A stretch of DNA of 64,000 bases from Streptomyces sp. AM 4-1-1 (GCF_029167625.1 NZ_CP119145.1:1798001-1862000), one strand, 5' to 3'. Positions 44,667-55,949 are shown, numbered from the stretch's first letter. Translations and numbers: made by a program. The notes: generated from the sequence alone by a model not told the origin.

Positions 44667-45233
44667 TCAGCGGCGCTGGAGGTGGCGGTCGAGGATCGCC
44701 CGCAGCCGGTCCAGCTCGGCCTCGTCCCGCACCCCGCGCTTGGCCAGCACCGTCATACCGACGGCGTTCCTGTCGTCACTGACCAGCACGAACAGGTTCG
44801 GCGTCTCCACGAAGCGGGGCAGGGCCCGCCAGTAGGTGGTCGTGACGCTGTTGTCGTTGGAGAGGGTCAGACCCGTCTCGTCCGCCCGCGCCCGGAACCC
44901 GCCCTGGCGCTCGAACATCCGGTGGAACTGGCGCGCCTGCAACCACGGTGACAGCAGCAGGGCGAAGGCCACGACGAGGAGGACTCCGCCGGGAAGCGGG
45001 TTCAGCCCCGCCACCCCCGCCCCCACCGCGTACGCCACGCCCAGCACGAGCGACAACACGAGCAGGAGCCGCTGTCGCCTTCCGGCGGCGCCGACCCGGT
45101 TCCGCGCGCGCAGCGCCTCGGTCAGGTCCTGGACGGTCGGCCGGAACTCCAGCTCGACCGCCCCCGCCGCCGTCCCCGCGGCCTGCGGCGCCACGGGTCC
45201 TCCCGCCGGCTCCGGCTGATGTGCGTCGGTCAC
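44667..45233 (-). CDS. YcxB-like membrane protein
   Basis: A 188-residue protein with an N-terminal Ala/Pro-rich tail, a VELEFRPTVQDLTEALRARNR start of the domain, two adjacent membrane segments (LLLVLSLVLGVAYAVGAGV and GGVLLVVAFALLLSPWL) and a C-terminal YcxB-like soluble part (ADETGLTLSNDNSVTTTYW, RFVETPNLFVLV, VLAKRGV). The family resembles bPH-type domains, with unknown function. GTG 45233 is preferred, with GGGGAGGGG just upstream. It lies 67 bases downstream of uppS on the same strand. Confidence 0.72.
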   Translation of the reverse strand: MTDAHQPEPAGGPVAPQAAGTAAGAVELEFRPTVQDLTEALRARNRVGAAGRRQRLLLVLSLVLGVAYAVGAGVAGLNPLPGGVLLVVAFALLLSPWLQARQFHRMFERQGGFRARADETGLTLSNDNSVTTTYWRALPRFVETPNLFVLVSDDRNAVGMTVLAKRGVRDEAELDRLRAILDRHLQRR

Positions 45234-45300
45234 GGCCCCTCCCCAGGTGTCGATCACAGCCCCTCCCCGAGGACGAGCGAACCGTGATCATAACCACAGG

Positions 45301-46137
45301 TCAGCCCTGGGTCTCCGGGGTGCTCCCGGCCACCGCAGCCGCTTCCTCCGCCCCGCCGAACCGCCGGTCGCGCTTGGCGTACTCCAGGCAGGCCCGCCAC
45401 AGGTCACGGCGGTCGAAGTCCGGCCACAAAACGTCCTGGAAGACCATCTCGGCGTACGCGCTCTGCCAGATCAGGTAGTTGGAGGTGCGCTGCTCGCCGC
45501 TGGGGCGTACGAAGAGGTCCACGTCCGGCATGTCCGGGTAGTACATGTACTTCGCGAAGGTCTTCTCGGTGACCTTCGAGGGGTCGAGCCGCCCCGCCGC
45601 GACCTCCCGCGCGATGTGCTGCGCCGCGTCGGCGATCTCCGCCCGGCCACCGTAGTTGACGCAGAAGTAGAGCGTCATCGCGTCGTTGTCCCGGGTCTGT
45701 TCCTGGGCGACCTGGAGTTCCTGGACGACCGACTTCCACAGCTTGGGCATCCGGCCCACCCAGCGGATGCGGATGCCGAGTTCGTTCATCTCGTCGCGGC
45801 GGCGGCGGATGACGTCCCGGTTGAAGTCCATCAGGAACTTCACCTCCTCCGGGGACCGCTTCCAGTTCTCGGTGGAGAAGGCGTACAGCGAGAGGTTCTT
45901 GACGCCCATCTCCAGGCAGCCCTTGAGGACGTCCATCACGACGCCCTCACCGACCTTGTGGCCCTCGGTGCGCGGCAGACCGCGCTCCTTCGCCCATCGG
46001 CCGTTGCCGTCCATCACGACCGCCACGTGCTCCGGGACCAGATCACCGGGGATCTTCGGGGGCCGGGCGCCGGAGGGGTGCGGCTCGGGGGTCTTGTACT
46101 CGCGCCGGGTACGTCCCAGAATCCCGCGTCGTGCCAT
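45301..46137 (-). CDS. uppS: Isoprenyl transferase (undecaprenyl diphosphate synthase)
   Basis: cis-Prenyltransferase of 278 residues making the polyprenyl carrier for cell-wall synthesis. Family motifs in order: [20 protein letters not shown] with [24 protein letters not shown] and [26 protein letters not shown]. The catalytic Asp is in VMDGNGRW. The N- and C-terminal tails are Pro/Ala-rich, as in other actinobacteria, which often have two such enzymes of different chain length. It follows recO by 21 bases and is probably co-transcribed with it. Confidence 0.95.
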   Translation of the reverse strand: MARRGILGRTRREYKTPEPHPSGARPPKIPGDLVPEHVAVVMDGNGRWAKERGLPRTEGHKVGEGVVMDVLKGCLEMGVKNLSLYAFSTENWKRSPEEVKFLMDFNRDVIRRRRDEMNELGIRIRWVGRMPKLWKSVVQELQVAQEQTRDNDAMTLYFCVNYGGRAEIADAAQHIAREVAAGRLDPSKVTEKTFAKYMYYPDMPDVDLFVRPSGEQRTSNYLIWQSAYAEMVFQDVLWPDFDRRDLWRACLEYAKRDRRFGGAEEAAAVAGSTPETQG

Positions 46138-46158
46138 GAGCTGTCTCGTCTCCCTGTG

Positions 46159-46905
46159 TCACTTCTCTACGTACCGCAGCGAGCGCAGTCCGCGCTCCAG
46201 ATGCCAGTGCAGATAGGCGGACACCAGCCCGCTCCCCTCCCTGACGTGACGCGCCTCGCTCGCGTCCGCCGTCTCCCAGTCACCGGTGAGCAGCGCGCTC
46301 AGCAGGGTGACGGCCTCCGCTGAGGGTACGACGCTGCCGGGCACCCGGCAGTCGCCGCAGATGACTCCGCCCGCCGCGACGGAGAAGAACCGGTTCGGTC
46401 CGGGCATACCGCACTTCGCGCAGTCGACGAAGCTGGGGGCGTAGCCGTTGACGGCGAGGGAGCGCAGCAGGAAGGCGTCGAGGATGAGGTGCGGCGCGTG
46501 CTCCCCGCGCGACAGGGTCCGCAGCCCGCCGACGAGCAGCAGGTACTGCTGGACGGCGGGCTCCCCCTCGTGGTCGGTGAAGCGTTCGGCGGTCTCCAGC
46601 ATGGCGGTGCCCGCCGTGTAGCGGGCGTAGTCGGCGGCGATCCCGCCTCCGTACGGGGCGATGGTCTCGCTCTGGGTGCACAGCGGGAGACCGCGCCCGA
46701 CGAGTTCGCTGCCGCGTGCGAAGAACTGCACGTCCACATGGGAGAAGGGTTCCAGCCGGGCCCCGAACTTCGACTTGGTGCGCCGCACCCCGCGCGCGAC
46801 CGCCCGCACCCGGCCGTGGCTCCGGGTCAGGATCGTGATGATCCGGTCGGCCTCGCCCAGCTTCTGCGTACGCAGTACGACGCCGTCGTCCCGGAACAAG
46901 CTCAT
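46159..46905 (-). CDS. recO: DNA repair protein RecO
   Basis: Helps RecR load RecA on single-strand gaps. The 248-residue protein has the N-terminal OB fold (RDDGVVLRTQKLGEADRIITILTR, HGRVRAVARGVRRTKSKFG) and a helical C-terminal part with a zinc-binding C-x2-C ... C-x2-C set (FVDCAKCGMPGPN and VICGDC). ATG 46905 overlaps the stop of the response-regulator gene by 4 bases (ATGA), and uppS follows, so the repair and cell-wall genes may be co-transcribed with the two-component system. Confidence 0.95.
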   Translation of the reverse strand: MSLFRDDGVVLRTQKLGEADRIITILTRSHGRVRAVARGVRRTKSKFGARLEPFSHVDVQFFARGSELVGRGLPLCTQSETIAPYGGGIAADYARYTAGTAMLETAERFTDHEGEPAVQQYLLLVGGLRTLSRGEHAPHLILDAFLLRSLAVNGYAPSFVDCAKCGMPGPNRFFSVAAGGVICGDCRVPGSVVPSAEAVTLLSALLTGDWETADASEARHVREGSGLVSAYLHWHLERGLRSLRYVEK

Positions 46906-47660
46906 GCGCCCATTGTCCGGTACGGGGAGGGGCCGGCGGCCCCGGCCCCCGCGCCACCCGCGCCCACCGCCGTGCCGGTGCCCGGTCCGGACCGGTCCGC
47001 CGCGTCGCCGGCCGGTGTGACCAGGCCCGACTCATAGGCGATGATCACCAGCTGCGCGCGGTCCCGGGCACCGGTCTTCCCCATGATCCGGCTGACGTGG
47101 GTCTTCGCGGTGAGCGGGCTGAGGCCCAGGGTCCCGGCGATCTCGGAGTTGTTGAGGCCCCGGGCGACGAGCCCGAGCACCTGGCGCTCCCGGCCCGAGA
47201 GCCCGTCCGGGCCACCGCTCACGGGCGGCTGCGGGCTGCGCAGCACGCGGGCGATCAGCCCGGCCGTCGGGCCGGGCGAGAGCAGGGCGTCCCCGGCCGC
47301 GACCGTTCTGATGGCGGTGAGGAGATCGGCGGGCCTGGTGTCCTTGACGAGGAATCCGGACGCTCCCGCGCGCAGCGCCTCGACGACGTGCTCGTCGGTG
47401 TCGAACGTCGTCAGGACCAGCACCTTCACCCCGGCCAGGTCCTCGTCGGCGGCGATCAGCCGCGTCGCCCCGATCCCGTCGAGGTCGGGCATCCGGATGT
47501 CCATGACGACGAGGTCGGCCCGCGCGGAGCGGGCCAGCTCGACCGCTTCGACGCCGGTGCCCGCCTGGCCCACCACCTCCATGTCGGGCGCGGACTCGAC
47601 GAGCATCGCGAAGGCGGCCCGTACGAGCCTCTGGTCGTCGGCGAGCAGTACGCGGATCAC
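46902..47660 (-). CDS. NarL/LuxR-type two-component response regulator
   Basis: A 252-residue regulator. The receiver domain begins VIRVLLADDQRLVRAAF and carries the phosphate-accepting Asp in LVVMDIRMPDLDG and the switch Lys in GFLVKDTRPADL. The LuxR-type helix-turn-helix follows: LSGRERQVLGLVARGLNNSEI, LTAKTHVSRIMGKTG. A 35-residue Gly/Ala-rich tail is unusual. Its GTG overlaps the kinase stop by 4 bases and its TGA overlaps the recO start by 4 bases. It probably controls the MMPL transporter upstream in the same operon; the target sites are unknown. Confidence 0.93.
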   Translation of the reverse strand: MIRVLLADDQRLVRAAFAMLVESAPDMEVVGQAGTGVEAVELARSARADLVVMDIRMPDLDGIGATRLIAADEDLAGVKVLVLTTFDTDEHVVEALRAGASGFLVKDTRPADLLTAIRTVAAGDALLSPGPTAGLIARVLRSPQPPVSGGPDGLSGRERQVLGLVARGLNNSEIAGTLGLSPLTAKTHVSRIMGKTGARDRAQLVIIAYESGLVTPAGDAADRSGPGTGTAVGAGGAGAGAAGPSPYRTMGA

Positions 47661-48922
47661 AGGGCGGTCTCCTGGGGCTGGTTCCGGTGCTCCCGCTCGT
47701 GGAACGGCAGCAGGGCGCGGACTTCGAAGCCGCCGCCGGGGCGGGGTCCGACGGCCAGTGTGCCCCCGGTGCTGCGGGCGCGTTCCCGCATTCCCACGAT
47801 GCCGAAGCCGGCCGGGTCCCCGTCCGCCCGTCGCCCCGCCCGCCTCCTCGACGCGCCACCCGGTCCGTCGTCGGTGACGGTGACGCGCAGCGCCCGGTCG
47901 CCGTCGGGCACCACCGCGACGCTGATCCGTACCCCGGGCCCCGCGTGCCGGACCGCGTTGGTCAGGGATTCCTGCACGATCCGGTAGGCGGCGGCGCCGG
48001 TCGCCGGGGGCAGCCGACCCTCCGGGGCGCGCACCGAGAGGTCGACCTGGGCCCCGGCGGCACGGGCGGAGCGTACGAGGGCGGGCAGTGCGGCCAGGTC
48101 GGGCAGCGGCCCGTCCGCCTCGTGGCTGTCGGCGCGCAGCACCTGGAGGGTGGTGCGCAGTTCGGCGCGGGCCTCGCGGCAGGTGTCGGCGATGTCGTCG
48201 AGGGCCTGGGCGACGGCCGCCCGGTCGAGGCGTTCCGGGTCGACGGTCAGGATGTGCGAGGCGACCGAGGTCCGCACCCCGATGAGCGTGATGCTGTGCG
48301 CGAGCAGATCGTGCAGATCGCGGGCGATCCGCAGTTGTTCCTCGGCGACCCGGCGGCGGGCCTCCTCCTCCCGGGTGCGTTCGGCGCGCTCGGCGCGTTC
48401 CACGATGGAGGCGACGTACTGCCGGTAGATGCGCACGTCCACACCGCAGAACAGCACGGCGACGATCCACCCCGAGAGGCGCAGCAGTTGCAGTCCCTCG
48501 TGGGCGCTGATGGTGAGCACCACGGACAGCATGGCGCCGAGGACGCCGATGCCGGTCAGCAGTGTGCGCAGCGGCCTGCCGGTCGCGGCCACCGTGTAGA
48601 GGGCGATCCAGGTCTGCGGTATCGGCGCCATGTGCGTGTTGTCGCACCCGTGGTACGCCATGAGGAACGGGATCATCACCACCAGGGCGAGCAGCGGCCG
48701 GACCCGCCGGCCCACCAGGGGGACGACGGTGCAGACCAGCAGCGTCCAGCCCAGGGCGTCGGGGGCCCGGCCGCCGTCGGCGGTGATGCCGAGGGCGACC
48801 GAGAGCGCACCGGCCCCCGCCGCGATGAGGGCGTCGTTGCGCACCTTGTGCGGCGCTTCCAGGGGATCGCGGTTGACGACCGTCATGACGCGCTCACTCA
48901 GCCGCGGGGTTCGAGAAGGCAC
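47657..48922 (-). CDS. Two-component sensor histidine kinase (HisKA_3 type)
   Basis: A 421-residue membrane kinase. Several hydrophobic segments lie at about 30-160 (ALIAAGAGALSVALGI, WTLLVCTVVPLVG, LLALVVMIPFLMAYHG and others), followed by a coiled helix (ERAERAERTREEEARRRVAEE) and the phosphorylation site in QLRIARDLHDLLAHSITLIGV. The ATPase domain shows ESLTNAVRHAGPG and TDDGPGG, GIVGMRERARSTGG. The extracellular part is small, so it may sense a membrane signal. GTG 48922 is chosen because GGAGGA lies 8 bases upstream; the ATG at 48886 has none. It is coupled to its response regulator. Confidence 0.92.
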   Translation of the reverse strand: MPSRTPRLSERVMTVVNRDPLEAPHKVRNDALIAAGAGALSVALGITADGGRAPDALGWTLLVCTVVPLVGRRVRPLLALVVMIPFLMAYHGCDNTHMAPIPQTWIALYTVAATGRPLRTLLTGIGVLGAMLSVVLTISAHEGLQLLRLSGWIVAVLFCGVDVRIYRQYVASIVERAERAERTREEEARRRVAEEQLRIARDLHDLLAHSITLIGVRTSVASHILTVDPERLDRAAVAQALDDIADTCREARAELRTTLQVLRADSHEADGPLPDLAALPALVRSARAAGAQVDLSVRAPEGRLPPATGAAAYRIVQESLTNAVRHAGPGVRISVAVVPDGDRALRVTVTDDGPGGASRRRAGRRADGDPAGFGIVGMRERARSTGGTLAVGPRPGGGFEVRALLPFHEREHRNQPQETAL

Positions 48923-48954
48923 GGTGTCATCCTCCGGTACGCCCGCGCCCGCTG

Positions 48955-51102
48955 TCAGGGGGCCGGTACGGGTTCGGACGCGGGCCGTTCCGCCGGGTCC
49001 CCGACCGGTCGGCTCAGCCGGCCGGGCCACCACACCCGGTGCCGCAGGGCCACGCTCGCGGACGTCACCAGATAGGTCCGTACGAGGAAGGTGTCGAGGA
49101 GCACCCCGACCGCGACCACGAAGCCCAGCTCGACGAGGGACACCATCGGCATGTTCATCAGGACCGCGAAGGTCGCCGCGAGGACGAGTCCGGCCGAGGC
49201 GATCACCCCGCCCGTCGCGCGCAGCGCGGTCAGCGCGGCGTCCGCGGGGTCGGCCCCGGACAGCGATTCCTCGCGCATCCGGTGCATCAGGAAGATGCCG
49301 TAGTCGACTCCGAGGGCGACCAGGAAGACGAAGGACAGCAGCGGCAGCCCGGAGTCGGTGCCCCCGAGCCCGAGGAGCGGCACCGCCACCAGTCCGGCGA
49401 TGCCGAGCGCGGCGCCCCAGACGGCGACCACGGCGGCGACCAGCAGCAGCGGGGCGACGAGGCTGCGCAGCAGGGCGATCAGGATCAGCAGGACCGACAG
49501 GAGCACCAGCGGGACGACGACCCTCAGATCGCGGGAGTCGGTGTTCTCCAGGTCGAGTTGCTGGGCACTGGGGCCGCCGACATGGCTGCCGTCCAGTCCG
49601 TCCCGCAGCGCCTCGATGGTGGCCCGCTCCCCCGCCGTTTCGGGGCCGTCCGACGCGGTGACGGCGAGTTCGGTCCAGCCGCCGCCGCTGCGCCCGCGTT
49701 CGACGGCGGTGACTCCCTCGACCGTACGGGCCTTCGCCTCGGCCCCGGCCGCCCGGTCGGTGGGGGTGAGCACGGTGATCGGCTGGGTGCCGTGCTCGGG
49801 GTAGGCGGCGGCGAGGGTCTTCATCGCCGCGACCGAGTCGGGGGCGTCGGTGAACGAGTCCTCCAGCGTGAGCGCGCCGGGCAGGTTGAACGCGCCGAGG
49901 GCCAGCGTGCCGAGGAGTGCGCCGCCGCAGACGAGCACGGCGACCGGCCTGCGTCCGGCCGAGCCGCCCATCGCGGCGAAGGGCGAGCGGCGCCGGGCGG
50001 GGGCGCCACCGTGCTCGGGCACGAGCGGCCAGAAGACCCGGCGGCCCAGGACCACGAGCAGCGCGGGCAGCAGGGTCGTCATGGTGAGGAGCGCGCACAG
50101 CACACCGACGGCGGCGATCGGGCCCATGCCATGGCTGCTGTTGAGGTCCGCCGCGAGCAGGCAGAGCAGTCCGGCGGCGACCGTCCCGGAGGAGGCGATG
50201 ATCGCGGGTCCGCAGCCGCGCAGGGCGGCGGCCATGGCGTCCGACGGCCGGGCGGAGCGGTACAGCTCCTCGCGGTAGCGGGAGACGAGCAGCAGCGCGT
50301 AGTCGGTGCCCGCGCCGAAGACGAGGATGGTCATGACGGCCGAGCTCTGGCCGGTGACGGTGATGTCGAAGCCCCGGTTGAGGGCGTGGACGACGGCCAT
50401 GGAGAGCACGTCGGCGATCCCCGCGACGACGAGCGGCACCAGCCACAGGAACGGGCTGCGGTAGATGAGGACCAGCAGGATCGCGACGACCGCGACGGTC
50501 GTGTACAGCAGCGGCCCGTCGACCGAGGTGTACACCTCCTGCGCGTCGACGGTGAACGCTCCGGGCCCGCCGACCTGGACGCTCAGCCCGTCGCCGCCCT
50601 GGGCGGTGGCGCGGATGTCGGCGACGAACGCGGTACGGGCGTCGTCGTCGTGGCCCGGCCCGGTCGAGGAGACCGGGTACATGAGGGTCGTATCGTCCCT
50701 GGAAGGTATCCCTCGCACGCTGCCACCGAGGCCGTGGTCCCGGACCACGGTGGCGGTCTGTTCGGCCGCCGTGGCCCGGTCGGCGGCCGTGAGCCCACCG
50801 TCCCGGTGGTAGACGAGGACGAGGTCGGTGGACTCGCCGCCGGGCAGGGCGTCCTGGATGCGGGCGACCTGGGTGGAGTCGGCGTCGGCCGGGAGGTAGT
50901 CGACCGCCCGGTTGCTCTGTACGTCGCCCAGTCCGCCCGCGAGGGGCCCGGCGAACGCGATCACGGCGGCCCAGAACGCGACGACCGCCCAGGGCAGCAT
51001 CCGCCGAAGCCGCCTCCGGCCGTCACGGCCGTCACGCGTCGCCCCGGACAGCCCCACCGGTCCCGGTGGCACGCCGTTCTGTTCCGTTTCCGCCCTCATC
51101 AC
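48955..51102 (-). CDS. MMPL-family RND transporter
   Basis: A 715-residue exporter with twelve expected membrane segments in two repeats. Each half starts with one helix and a large outside domain (e.g. ADADSTQVARIQDALPGG), then a five-helix bundle; motifs include FGAGTDYALLLVSRYREEL in the first half and LGVDYGIFLMHRMREE in the second, both with the proton-relay Asp-Tyr pair. Relatives export lipids or hydrophobic drugs. GTG 51102 has AGGAGG about 8 bases upstream; ATG 51099 is equally possible. The kinase gene follows after 32 bases, so its own two-component system probably regulates it. Confidence 0.93.
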   Translation of the reverse strand: MMRAETEQNGVPPGPVGLSGATRDGRDGRRRLRRMLPWAVVAFWAAVIAFAGPLAGGLGDVQSNRAVDYLPADADSTQVARIQDALPGGESTDLVLVYHRDGGLTAADRATAAEQTATVVRDHGLGGSVRGIPSRDDTTLMYPVSSTGPGHDDDARTAFVADIRATAQGGDGLSVQVGGPGAFTVDAQEVYTSVDGPLLYTTVAVVAILLVLIYRSPFLWLVPLVVAGIADVLSMAVVHALNRGFDITVTGQSSAVMTILVFGAGTDYALLLVSRYREELYRSARPSDAMAAALRGCGPAIIASSGTVAAGLLCLLAADLNSSHGMGPIAAVGVLCALLTMTTLLPALLVVLGRRVFWPLVPEHGGAPARRRSPFAAMGGSAGRRPVAVLVCGGALLGTLALGAFNLPGALTLEDSFTDAPDSVAAMKTLAAAYPEHGTQPITVLTPTDRAAGAEAKARTVEGVTAVERGRSGGGWTELAVTASDGPETAGERATIEALRDGLDGSHVGGPSAQQLDLENTDSRDLRVVVPLVLLSVLLILIALLRSLVAPLLLVAAVVAVWGAALGIAGLVAVPLLGLGGTDSGLPLLSFVFLVALGVDYGIFLMHRMREESLSGADPADAALTALRATGGVIASAGLVLAATFAVLMNMPMVSLVELGFVVAVGVLLDTFLVRTYLVTSASVALRHRVWWPGRLSRPVGDPAERPASEPVPAP

Positions 51103-51529
51103 GGGGTCCCCTCCTGGTCGGTGTCCGGTGGTTCCAGACTTCCGGCCGGGGAGGGCCGATTCATCGCGCGCCGGGGCGACTTCGGCGCTACTGCGACGGT
51201 GGGCGCACGCCGCTGGTTACTCCTCGGGGAGTACGCCCCGTACGAGCGCGGGCGCACGACCGCAGGCGTAGAAGGGCGGGCGCACGGCCGCGGGCGTAGG
51301 AGCGCGGGCGCACGAGCGCGGGCGTTACGGGCGCGGGCGCACTGGCGCGGCGTCACGAGCACAGGCACACAAGGACGGGCACACGAGCGCGGGCGTTACG
51401 AGCGCGGACGCGCACACGGAACGCCGGGCGCCACCCGCGCCCCCCGTACGCACGCGCGCACCCGGCGCACGGACGCACAGACAGGCGCCTCCGGCCCCAC
51501 AAGGTCACCCGTCGAGGACTCCCGCGCGC
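51103..51529. other. Repeat-filled gap before MMPL operon
   Basis: No gene is supported. The part next to the MMPL gene should hold the operon promoter (around 51110-51180); the rest is made of the short degenerate repeats listed below. Long open frames here result from the repeat composition. Confidence 0.4.
51241..51420. repeat. Short degenerate tandem repeats (ACGAGCGCGGGCG-type)
   Basis: About a dozen variants of a 15-17-base word, such as TACGAGCGCGGGCGCACG, GGAGCGCGGGCGCACG and TTACGAGCGCGGACGCG, follow each other. GGGCG and GCAC/GTTAC boxes alternate, without a constant period. Confidence 0.6.
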
Positions 51530-52231
51530 TCAGGACGGCGTACGGGCCGCCGCGAGCAGCCGGACCGTGTCCTCGGCCCGCAGTTGCAGCGCGTCCCCGA
51601 CAGCGGTCAGCACATCGCGTTCCGCCTGGCTGTACGGTCCGTCGGCGAGCGCGATCCTGGCGCCCTGGAGCAGCAGCGATTCCCGCCCGGTCGGGGCCAG
51701 GTGCGGGGCGAGCGGCTTCAGCACCTCGTGCAGTTCGATCGCGAGCGCGGCACCGCACGCCTCGGCGGCCGGGCCGCCGCCGCAGCCCTGCTCGATGTCG
51801 GAGGCGAGCACCTGGACGATGGTGGCGAGCTGTTCCTCCGTGCAGTCCTCGATCCCCGCGCCGCGCACGGTGGCGACGGCGGCCGTCAGGGACGGCCCGG
51901 AGCAGGAGCCCCCGGCGGCGAGCACGCCGAGCGCGACGGTGTGCACGGCGTCGCGCAGCATCGCGGAGAACCGGGTGGTGGTGGGGTGGTCCAGGGTGTC
52001 CGTGCCGAAGTGACGGCGGCAGGCGGCGCATTCGACGACCGGGCCCTCGCTCCCGCGCGCCATCAGGGGCACGCCGAGGACGGCGAAGCGCCGACGGCCG
52101 TTGAGGCGGCGGTAGTTGCGGTCCCCTCCGCAGCCGGGGCAGTAGAACTCACCGTCACCGACGGTGTCCCAGATGGTACGGATGCCACAGATGCGCAGCT
52201 TTCCAGCGCTTCGTCCCAGGGCTGACCGCAC
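51530..52231 (-). CDS. TerB-like protein with N-terminal zinc ribbon
   Basis: A 233-residue protein. The N-terminal part has two C-x2-C pairs (FYCPGCGGDRNYRRLNGRRRF and VECAACRRHFG, about 28-78), and the C-terminal 130 residues resemble the TerB tellurite-resistance/DjlA helical bundle, with a second ALADGPYSQAERDVLTAVGDAL copy. Possible metal or membrane-stress role; no ter genes are nearby. GTG 52231 has GGAGG 8 bases upstream. Its promoter region faces leuA's terminator hairpin. Confidence 0.75.
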   Translation of the reverse strand: MRSALGRSAGKLRICGIRTIWDTVGDGEFYCPGCGGDRNYRRLNGRRRFAVLGVPLMARGSEGPVVECAACRRHFGTDTLDHPTTTRFSAMLRDAVHTVALGVLAAGGSCSGPSLTAAVATVRGAGIEDCTEEQLATIVQVLASDIEQGCGGGPAAEACGAALAIELHEVLKPLAPHLAPTGRESLLLQGARIALADGPYSQAERDVLTAVGDALQLRAEDTVRLLAAARTPS

Positions 52232-52340
52232 GACGCACACCTCCGTAACGCTCCGGCAACGTTGCCGTGTTGACGTGATGTTAACCACACCCGTGAGGCG
52301 GCGTCAGTACCCCGACGGTCACAACGCTCCGGAGATGGCC

Positions 52341-52375
52341 GAACCCCGCCCCCCTCGAAAGGGCGGACGGGGTTC
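52341..52375. terminator. Hairpin downstream of leuA
   Basis: GAACCCCG (52341-52348) pairs with CGGGGTTC (52368-52375), and inner GCCC/GGGC pairs extend it around a TCGAAA loop. It lies about 80 bases after the minus-strand leuA stop. Confidence 0.7.
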
Positions 52376-52453
52376 TTCGAACGTGCGCTCAGCTTCCCTC
52401 GGCCGGCCGGACCCGCGGCGTCCTCCCGCGCCGACGGACGGCGGACCGGCAGG

Positions 52454-54414
<1,961 letters not shown>

Positions 54415-54573
54415 GATGCGAAGAGCGTAGCCGAGGGAGGCCGGGGACGACGGTTCCGTATCAGTATGCGGGATCACCCGTCCGAAAGGGTTGAACAGCG
54501 ACCCATCACTCTATTTCGTCAATCACCGTCGCAACCCGTGACACTTCCATGACGCGGTGCAACAGTCGATCGT

Positions 54574-55650
54574 ATGCACCCTGAACTGGACAACGGGTTC
54601 CGTCCCGTCTTCTGCACCATCGTGCCGCCCCACCTCCTCGACAAGCTCTCGCAGGCCACGGACCCTGTGCTGGCCGGGCCCGCCCGCCGCACCCTGGACG
54701 GGGACGCGGCCCGCCGTACCCATCGCGAGAGGGCGGCCGCGGCCGGTCCCCTCACCGCCCCGGCCGCCAGGGCCGCCGCGTCCGACAAACCCCGACGCAC
54801 CATCCACGACTGCCGCCACGGCACGAAGCTGCCGGGGAAGAAGGTCCGCGACGAGGGCGGGGCCGCCGCGAAGGACGCCAGCGTCAACCGCGCGTACGCG
54901 GGACTGGGCGCCACCTTCGAGCTGTTCCTCAAGGCGTACGGCCGCCATTCGATCGACGACCGCGGGCTGCCGCTGATCGGTTCCGTCCACTTCGACGAGA
55001 AGTACAACAACGCGTTCTGGGACGGCAAGCAGATGGTCTTCGGTGACGGGGACGGCGAGATCTTCGTCGACTTCACCGTGTCCGTCGACGTGATCGGCCA
55101 CGAGCTGACGCACGGGGTCACCCAGTACACGGCCAATCTGAACTACTCCGGCCAGTCGGGCGCGCTCAACGAGTCCGTGTCCGACGTCTTCGGCTCCCTG
55201 GTCAAGCAGTACTCCCTGGACCAGACCGCCGACCAGGCCGACTGGCTGATCGGCGCCGGGCTGCTGGCGCCCCGGGTCACCGGGGTCGCGCTGCGCTCGC
55301 TGAAGGCGCCGGGCACGGCGTACGACGACGATGTGCTCGGCAAGGACCCGCAGCCCGCCTCGATGGAGCACTACGTCGAGACGACCGACGACAACGGCGG
55401 TGTGCACCTCAACTCCGGCATCCCCAACCGGGCGTTCTACCTCTTCGCCACCGCGCTCGGCGGCAAGGCGTGGGAGCGCGCGGGACATGTCTGGTACGAC
55501 GTGCTCACGGGCGGCAAGCTGACCGCGAACGCGGACTTCGCGGCGTTCGCCAAGCTGACCGTGGCCGCGGCGCGCAGCCGCTTCGGCGAGGGCGACGAGG
55601 TGGAGGCGGTGCTCAAGGCGTGGTCGGAGGTCGGGGTGCGGGCCACTTGA
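54574..55650 (+). CDS. Protealysin-like M4 metalloprotease
   Basis: Thermolysin-family zinc protease of 358 residues. It has no signal peptide; the short N-terminal propeptide carries CTIVPPHLLDKLSQ, the PP-x-L motif of protealysin-type precursors. The catalytic core has DVIGHELTHGVTQYTANL (zinc HExxH with Glu) and ALNESVSDVFG (third ligand), and HYVETTDDNGGVHLNSGIPNRAFYL with the substrate His near the C-terminus. It may act in the cytoplasm or leave by a non-classical route. The emfourin gene, which encodes a dedicated inhibitor in such operons, follows after 32 bases. The ATG has no strong ribosome site. Confidence 0.92.
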   Translation: MHPELDNGFRPVFCTIVPPHLLDKLSQATDPVLAGPARRTLDGDAARRTHRERAAAAGPLTAPAARAAASDKPRRTIHDCRHGTKLPGKKVRDEGGAAAKDASVNRAYAGLGATFELFLKAYGRHSIDDRGLPLIGSVHFDEKYNNAFWDGKQMVFGDGDGEIFVDFTVSVDVIGHELTHGVTQYTANLNYSGQSGALNESVSDVFGSLVKQYSLDQTADQADWLIGAGLLAPRVTGVALRSLKAPGTAYDDDVLGKDPQPASMEHYVETTDDNGGVHLNSGIPNRAFYLFATALGGKAWERAGHVWYDVLTGGKLTANADFAAFAKLTVAAARSRFGEGDEVEAVLKAWSEVGVRAT

Positions 55651-55682
55651 GCGCCGGCCCGGTCACCGGTAGACAGGGTGCC

Positions 55683-55949
55683 ATGCTGATTCAGGTAAGC
55701 CGGACCGGTGGTTTCGCGGGCATCCCACGCGACTGCGAGGTGAACACCTCGGGGCGGCCGGACGCGGCCGAGTGGGAGGACCTGGCCGAGACCGCCCTGG
55801 CGGACGGCGCCGCCGCACCGCCGACCGGGGTACCGGACGGTTTCCGGTACCGGATCACGGTCGACGGCCGGACCACCCACTGCGCCGACCCGCAGCTGAC
55901 CGACGCCCAGCGGGCGCTGATCACCCGCGTCCTGAAGGAGGGCGCGTAG
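55683..55949 (+). CDS. Emfourin-type protealysin inhibitor
   Basis: An 88-residue protein starting MLIQVSRTGGFAGIPRDCEV, with PDAAEWEDLAETAL and PDGFRYRITVDGRTTHCADPQLTDAQRALI. These blocks match emfourin (M4in), described as a slow, tight inhibitor of protealysin-like proteases encoded beside them. It lies 32 bases after the protease gene on the same strand and is probably co-transcribed, protecting the cell from its own protease. The two Cys residues are not in a known motif. Confidence 0.82.
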   Translation: MLIQVSRTGGFAGIPRDCEVNTSGRPDAAEWEDLAETALADGAAAPPTGVPDGFRYRITVDGRTTHCADPQLTDAQRALITRVLKEGA

